Part shown: one piece after another, positions 58,407-64,000 of the stretch | How the letters are laid out: each line of letters begins with the position of its first letter | How positions within the stretch are numbered: position 1 is the stretch's first letter | NCBI GenBank assembly: GCA_016717145.1 | Contig: JADKGD010000006.1 | Coordinates: forward strand, 62,001 to 126,000 | From: Saprospiraceae bacterium | GTDB lineage: Bacteria; Bacteroidota; Bacteroidia; Chitinophagales; Saprospiraceae | DNA: 64,000 nucleotides | Direction of reading: 5' to 3' | Notes under the pieces: model-generated | What the model was told of the DNA's origin: nothing | The model's database searches: none | The model's input: only the letters and a program-made list of their open reading frames with translations | Made by a program: the position numbers and the translations under genes

Positions 58407-59887
58407 GAAATTTTCCTTTTATCGTCTGCCATTCAGGTAGTTTTTTGAAATGCCACTTTTGTATCAATACGCCATTTTTCCATAGAACAATTCCAGGATT
58501 TGATCGCATCATTGTTTTGAGTAATTTTTCATCAGCAGTCAGGAACTCAGCATTAATACCGGATTCTTTTGCTAATGTGGCAGCTTTTTCTGCATCGACG
58601 CCACTAATAACAACGGACATTTTTACATTATCTTTAGCAGCGGCATCGTTAAGAGGTTTAATCACATTGATAAATGTGGCAAGAAATTCAGGGTTCCATT
58701 CAATATCATAATAAACTTCATCTTTATTCTTTATTTCTTTAATTGACTTCACAATCTGCATACTATCCTTATATCCCGAAACAGCTATTGAATCAGATAA
58801 ATAAAGGGTATCCTGAATGGTGCGGTGTTTCTCAATGGCCTTATAATCTGCTTTATACACAACTATCATAAGGTGTGGTTCAGGATTAGATAAATATAGG
58901 TTCGTTTTTTCATTTCCATCAAAATCTGTAATATCAAAATGTGATATTTTGGTCTCCTTTATTGTCGGTTCTGTTTTAATTTGTTCGATTGTTTCATATT
59001 CGTCAGTAATTGCCGATAAATTTTTAAGATATTCGTCGTAGGTAAACTGTTTGATTTCTCCATTTTTTTGTGTTTTTCATTTTCATTGCAAGAACCTTTA
59101 CAGCTGCAGAAGCTTCCATCTCAGCTTTTTTTATAGCTGCAATGTTGGTTCCATTTCTGAATGGACGAAAATCTACGTGAGGCTCATCCCAGTGAAAATT
59201 ATAAATACAATATAAAAATAATAAAATCGTAGAGCCCCCGATAATTATATTTCTGGTCATACGGCTAAATAACTGATGCATGCTTCGAGTGAAAAACAAA
59301 AAATAAAAGGCCGGTAATAATAAAAATATATCTTTAAAAAATGATATCCTCGGTTCAAGTTTTATAAAATCACCAAAACATCCACAATCTGTCACCCTCA
59401 TGTTTGTTACTTTGTACTCACCCCAGGCAGAGAAATTAAAAAAGTTTTGATCCATTGGCACATAACCTGTCAAAAATGTAAATCCTGTCAGCACTGTAAA
59501 AAAAGCTACAAGCAAAAAGAACATAAATGCGGTAAGTTTGGGTCGATCACCCATGATGAGCATAAAACCTAATACGATCTCAAAGATGACCATAAAAATA
59601 GCAAAAGTCATGGAATAGCTAGACAGGAAGGGAAATATCGGAGCTACAAAACTGATAGCTGTCTCTGCAAATGTGGTCTCAAACTGTGCAAAATAGTCTT
59701 CCATTTTAATGGCTGTTCCCATTGGATCTACGGCTTTTACCCAGCCTGAGAAAATAAATAAAATCCCTGTAAAATTCTGTAGATACGTCATAAACAATGA
59801 CTTATGAACTTTATAAAACCGTGTCATTATCAGCGTAACAATTAATGCGGCAATGCCAATATAAGTCATTAGAGTAAGTAAAGTCAT
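58399..59887 (-). CDS. BT_3928-type DoxX family membrane protein with thioredoxin-like tail (frameshifted)
   Basis: About 495 aa. The N-terminal half has DoxX-like membrane helices (GILFIFSGWVKAVDPMG near 40) and a conserved DCGCFGDFIKLEP segment near 168. The C-terminal part resembles a thioredoxin-like domain (WNPEFLATFINVI, NPGIVLWKNGVLIQKWH). The frame breaks at the T7 run 59063-59069 (plus strand). Removing one base continues from MKNTKNGEIKQFTYDEYL into the part starting at 58869. The stop codon (58399-58401) falls in the end of the MITE-like element. The role is unknown; redox or quinone-linked function is suggested only by the DoxX and thioredoxin folds. Confidence 0.8.
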
Positions 59888-60046
59888 GAGATTGTTTTAT
59901 ATGATGGATTGTATTCCAGTGTCAATAATTTTACAAATGTAGGTATTTAATAATTGCGGACGAATAATGATAATTTAATATTTGTAAAACAAGTGTTAAG
60001 GCATCGATCAATCGTATTTTGTTTTTACCAGATTTAGCATTTTAGT

Positions 60047-62080
60047 TCAATCGATATAGTACTGAACAAAACATCCAATATTTCGCTTTGATGCTGCTTC
60101 ATAATATCGTCCTGCTGCAGCATTTGCCCTAAAATTGGAATATACAAGAGAATTAAAAATATTATTTACTTGCAATCCTAGTGTGATTTTTTTTGAATAC
60201 TTTGAGGTGGTACCAAACACAATATTTGCTTCAACATAAGCTTTTGACTTTGTAAAATTCACGTCATCCAGCCACATAACCCCATTGTAAGCTATTGTCC
60301 CCTCCGCAGATACATAAGAAGATACAGGAAAAGAAATACCGGTATTAAACTTATGTTGAGGAATGAGCGGCTGTTTATTTCCGGTAAGATCATTTGACCC
60401 TATCAAGTATTTGGTAAATTTAAAATCAGAATAACTGTAATTGACAGACAGGTTTAATGTAGAGGATAGGGCGATTTTAATTTCAGCATCAATACCTTTC
60501 CTGCTTGTTTGGGCAGCATTGCGATAAAATGTTTTTCCCTGAAATTCCGCTAATTCAAAACCTTGTATCTGCTGCTTTACCTGTATATAATATGCTGATA
60601 TGGCCCACTTAAAAGTTTGTTTTTGTGATGACTTCAACCCAGCTTCAGTATGAATTGCTGATTCAGGATTGAGCAAAGGATTAAATCCTGTACCGCCTGA
60701 AGGATTATTGGTCAGTTCGTTTAAAGTAGGCATTTCGAATGAAGTAGATAGGTTGACATATAGAATTGATCCTTTATTTATTTTCAAACCCATACCCATA
60801 GCACCATTTATTTTATTGAAACTACGTCTGCCATTCTGAACACCATTTGAGGTAAACAAGTTCTTGAGCGAATAATTAATGAAGTCGTACCTTAATAACT
60901 GATGTAGTGATAGCCGACCTTTTTGCCATTGAAACTGTTGGAAAACAGCGTTATTAAAAACCCTTTCATTTTGATCAGTCTGCCTCTGTCCTTGATTGCC
61001 TGACAGATTTTGTAAGAGTATGCGACGATCATCCTGGAATTCGACTGAATGCCCGAGCATTATTAAGATGTTTTTTAAACCCTTAATATCGATACTGTTT
61101 GTGATACCAACAAAATTTCTGGTAAGATCAACGATGCCATTGTTTTCTGTGGGTAACTTTCCCAAAAAGTCTCTTTTCCTATAAAACAATAGAGATTTCA
61201 ATACTGCAAGTTTTGTAAAGCTATAATTCATCTTTAGCGCTATGTGAGCCCCTTTGACGGCTTCACCAGCCTGATATTGTAAGTTTCTCGCGTTAGGTTG
61301 CCATCTGTTTTCCTTAAACTGGATCTCAGTTAAAGCGCCCGGGTCATTACCTTCAGGTGATATATAAAAACCTGAAATTAAGGTGAGGTTAAGTTTCTCA
61401 GAAACTTGATATCTTGATGTATTATATACAGTAGTAGTCCGTGCAGTACTGTAATCACGGTTACCTTTGAAGCGATGATGATTTATTGATAACAAATTAC
61501 TGATCCTCTTTGACACCACTTTATATTTTAAGCCAACATCATAAGAACCCAAAGTATTTATTCTGGAAGTAAACAACACCCCATCTGACATTTGATTGCC
61601 AAAAGTACTCAATGCAATGGCTCCGCCACCAGCATTTCCAAGTCTTGCAGCAAGGCCCGATCTCACAACCTCAATATCTGCTACATCAAAAATACTAATT
61701 TCGTCCAATTGACTGGTGCCGTCCGGTGATGTAAGTGGGACCTCATCAATAAATAATCTGATGCCCCTTATGCCAAATGCAGAACGACTACCGAAGCCGC
61801 GAATGGCAATACGCAAATCCTGGGCAAAATTCTCACCATTAAAACATTGTATACCACTCCTACGATCCAGCGTATTCCTAAGATTGTTTTGGTAAGTATC
61901 AATCTGATGCAAACTGTCTTTGGCATAAGTCCAAGGTAGCATTTGTGTTGTGCGAGGTGCCAACAAGGTAATTTCGTTTAAACTTCCTAAGACAAGCGTA
62001 TCCTGTTCCAAGTCAACTGAAAGCCCAGCATTTGTCCAAAATAAAACCCAAATAAGTGTACAAATACTTTTCAAAGACAT
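60047..62080 (-). CDS. TonB-dependent outer-membrane receptor
   Basis: A 677-aa receptor with signal peptide and plug domain (LRNTLDRRSGIQCFNGENFA near 68; LRIAIRGFGSRSAFGIRGIR near 90, key RGFGSR; DIEVVRSGLAARLGN near 135), and a beta-barrel ending RNIGCFVQYYID. It lacks an N-terminal carboxypeptidase-like domain. The next receptor gene starts upstream on the same strand, with 177 bp between the two. The ligand is unknown; the organisation suggests a siderophore or vitamin class rather than SusC. Confidence 0.9.
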   Translation of the reverse strand: MSLKSICTLIWVLFWTNAGLSVDLEQDTLVLGSLNEITLLAPRTTQMLPWTYAKDSLHQIDTYQNNLRNTLDRRSGIQCFNGENFAQDLRIAIRGFGSRSAFGIRGIRLFIDEVPLTSPDGTSQLDEISIFDVADIEVVRSGLAARLGNAGGGAIALSTFGNQMSDGVLFTSRINTLGSYDVGLKYKVVSKRISNLLSINHHRFKGNRDYSTARTTTVYNTSRYQVSEKLNLTLISGFYISPEGNDPGALTEIQFKENRWQPNARNLQYQAGEAVKGAHIALKMNYSFTKLAVLKSLLFYRKRDFLGKLPTENNGIVDLTRNFVGITNSIDIKGLKNILIMLGHSVEFQDDRRILLQNLSGNQGQRQTDQNERVFNNAVFQQFQWQKGRLSLHQLLRYDFINYSLKNLFTSNGVQNGRRSFNKINGAMGMGLKINKGSILYVNLSTSFEMPTLNELTNNPSGGTGFNPLLNPESAIHTEAGLKSSQKQTFKWAISAYYIQVKQQIQGFELAEFQGKTFYRNAAQTSRKGIDAEIKIALSSTLNLSVNYSYSDFKFTKYLIGSNDLTGNKQPLIPQHKFNTGISFPVSSYVSAEGTIAYNGVMWLDDVNFTKSKAYVEANIVFGTTSKYSKKITLGLQVNNIFNSLVYSNFRANAAAGRYYEAASKRNIGCFVQYYID

Positions 62081-62257
62081 CTATTCTTAAATATTTTAAG
62101 GCTATTTATTTGGTAAAAAATCTTTAGCTGATCAAAACTAAAAACACGTTTGCCGCATTATCAATGGCCTCAGGTTTTCTATTATGGCTAAAATGGCACC
62201 ATCTTTTTATAAAACCACAAGGTAATATATATATCCAAACTGGAACACAAACAACAT

Positions 62258-64000
62258 TTACAATCCAATTTTAATACCCAGCATCAGATTCCTTCCAGCT
62301 TGAGGGTAAAGAAAATTTTCTGTAATCAGACTGCCATAAATATAACTGTAGCTGTAACCATTGCTGGAATATCGGGCATCAAACAAATTATTGAACATTA
62401 ATGTTATGCTTAAAGTTTTCGAGAACTTAGCTTTGAGATTATATGACAATCTAAGGTTTTCGTAATGATAAGCAGGTAATGAACGACCCTGGTCTGATGT
62501 GTTATCCAGAAATTGTCTCCCTATGTATTTTGCAGAAAACTCAGCTTCCATGTTCTTAACCGGCTTAACCAATACTTGCAAGGTGGAAATGACAGATGGA
62601 GAAAAGAAATGTCGGAATTCCGATGATTTATGATAATCGTTTCCAGAACCATTAGTATAATCATATATTACTTCATCGAAAGATTTAATCTTATTTCTAC
62701 TCAATGTCAAATTGGCATGAACAGCCAAATAATTTGTAAGTTGATGGGTGACACTTCCTTCCCAACCTAATCTGTAACTATTAGGAACATTGATTCTTAT
62801 GGCAGCACCTACATCATTTACCTTACCGGTTTGTACCAATTGATTTTTATACATCATATAGTATACATTTGACTCTACAGAAGTTTTATTTTTTTGCATG
62901 CGGTACCCAAATTCCAGGTTGGTCAAATGTTCAGATGAAGGAAAAGCCCCAAACGCATTATCGATAAAATCTCCCCTCGAAGCTTCCTTATTTGCGACTG
63001 CATACGATGCATATAAGTTTTGATTTGTTTTGAAAGCCCAATTGGCTCCAAACTTCGGGTTCACAAAAAAATTATTGTTTTTTATATTAATATTTCTAAG
63101 GTCATTATCAATGCCATTCACAGCATAAACTACATTCCTTAATTGAATATCTCCATGAAATGTGAGGCCGTTATTTAAAGCATAATTGGTCCTGAAATAT
63201 CCTGAAACATCACTTTTGGTGCCGGTATTTTTGTAATATTTTCGTTCTTTATCCAAATTTGGTATGGCTTCCTTAACAAAAACAACATTGCCAAAATGGT
63301 CACCTACATAATGATTTCCCGCAAAACCAAACTGCATATTAATGGCCCGGCTAAGTGGATGATCAGCGTCAATTAAGATGCCAAGTAAGTCATTATCCAA
63401 CCATCTTTTTCGGACCAGATCTGAACTATTGATTACAATTCCGTTTAAATCTGTAAAAGATGGGATACCATAATTTGACAACTTTTCTTTTTGTCTGTAT
63501 TCCTCAAAGTAACCACTGCCCTTGGTATAAAACAATGTTGTTTTTATTCTGCTTTTACTATTGACCAGCAAAGAATGAAGTAACTGAATATGTGTTTGTC
63601 GGTAATCATCTACCTGATTGTCGTAAGTATAATAATTGTATCTTCTGTCTGATGAAAAAGATTGACTGAGTCTGTCATTGACTTATAAATACTACCTAGA
63701 TTATTAGAATAATGGCTCGACAAGGCAGTTTTATCACCACTTATCTTGGATTCCGGCACGCCATTCCAGGCCTGGTAGGTAGTTTCTTTACCACTTAAAA
63801 TATTTAACCTTAAAGAAGATCGGGAGGAGAGTCTGGCAGCCGAAAAAAACAAAGAATTTAGATTGGCACTAGCCCTGTCCACAAAACCATCTGATGAAAT
63901 TGTACTATATCTGGCATCAATAGTGTACCTATCATTAATGAGGCCTGTCCCCGAATTTACATTTAGTTTTTTAGTATTAAAAGCTCCGACTGTAGCTGCA
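62258..64000 (-). CDS. TonB-dependent receptor, C-terminal part (frameshifted, 5' end outside window)
   Basis: The frame runs in from the window edge as GAFNTKKLNVNSGTGLINDR and VDRASANLNSLFFSAAR, typical of the start of a receptor barrel (dimension similar to FecA-like proteins). It ends GRNLMLGIKIGL at 62258. The frame breaks at the A5 run 63655-63659 (plus strand). One added base continues VNLFSSDRRYNYYTYDNQ into the main reading frame. The signal peptide and plug lie beyond position 64000. Confidence 0.88.

Noticed and set aside
63610..63882. Small separate 90-aa gene near the right end
   Set aside because: It is the N-ward continuation of the TonB-dependent receptor, separated only by a one-base slip at 63655-63659, and it extends to the window edge.

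Overview
The window is AT-rich chromosomal DNA from a member of the Bacteroidota, most likely a gliding, Saprospiraceae- or Chitinophaga-like lineage. Evidence: three proteins with type IX secretion (T9SS) C-terminal sorting domains, SprB-type repeats, three TonB-dependent receptors, TAnnTTTG promoter boxes, a tmRNA tag GDNNFALAA, and Bacteroidota-only families (BT_3928-type DoxX protein, the 'ABC transporter ATPase' orphan family). The species assignment is inference.

Layout. 1-10 kb: end of a T9SS cargo protein, ssrA (tmRNA), a LuxE-like enzyme, a small lipoprotein, ArsC/Spx-like and Spo0M-like proteins, a CCG/4Fe-4S electron-transfer pair, a PyrR-like phosphoribosyltransferase, truC and lolA. 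10-20 kb: ftsK, a saccharopine dehydrogenase-family protein, gatC plus an ABC ATPase, a deoxynucleoside kinase, YggS, and a family 31 glycoside hydrolase. 20-22 kb: a TlpA-like thioredoxin lipoprotein, then a 1.06 kb convergent intergenic region with four copies of a 58-nt repeat. 22-34 kb: YceI, miaA, a PlsC-type acyltransferase, glgA, an OmpA-like lipoprotein, a large VWA membrane protein, and an ExbB-ExbD-ExbD-TonB operon. 34-46 kb: a 998-aa T9SS type B surface protein, a CoA-binding protein, rpsP, a TonB-dependent receptor, leuS and an NlpC/P60 peptidase. 46-53 kb: a minus-strand run of two unknown coiled-coil proteins, a TrmH methyltransferase, a receptor-family-ligand-binding lipoprotein, guaA and nusB. 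53-64 kb: a 1474-aa reprolysin-type metalloprotease with a T9SS tail, a MITE-like element, a BT_3928/DoxX protein, and two TonB-dependent receptors, the last cut by the window end.

Two points govern how the window should be read. First, at least ten genes, including the normally essential nusB and rpsP, are split by single-base indels, most of them in homopolymer runs. This pattern indicates sequencing error in an unpolished assembly rather than real pseudogenes, so I give merged coordinates. Second, the most unusual object is the four-copy array at about 21.34-21.83 kb. Its cores are 58 nt long, three of them are identical, and the fourth differs only inside a predicted hairpin and shows one compensatory base pair. 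Each core also carries an ATG opening a 7-15 codon micro-ORF that begins MKKTTVS. I do not recognise it as a known family. A second non-coding element at 58190-58406 looks like a MITE with terminal inverted repeats and an 8-bp target duplication.
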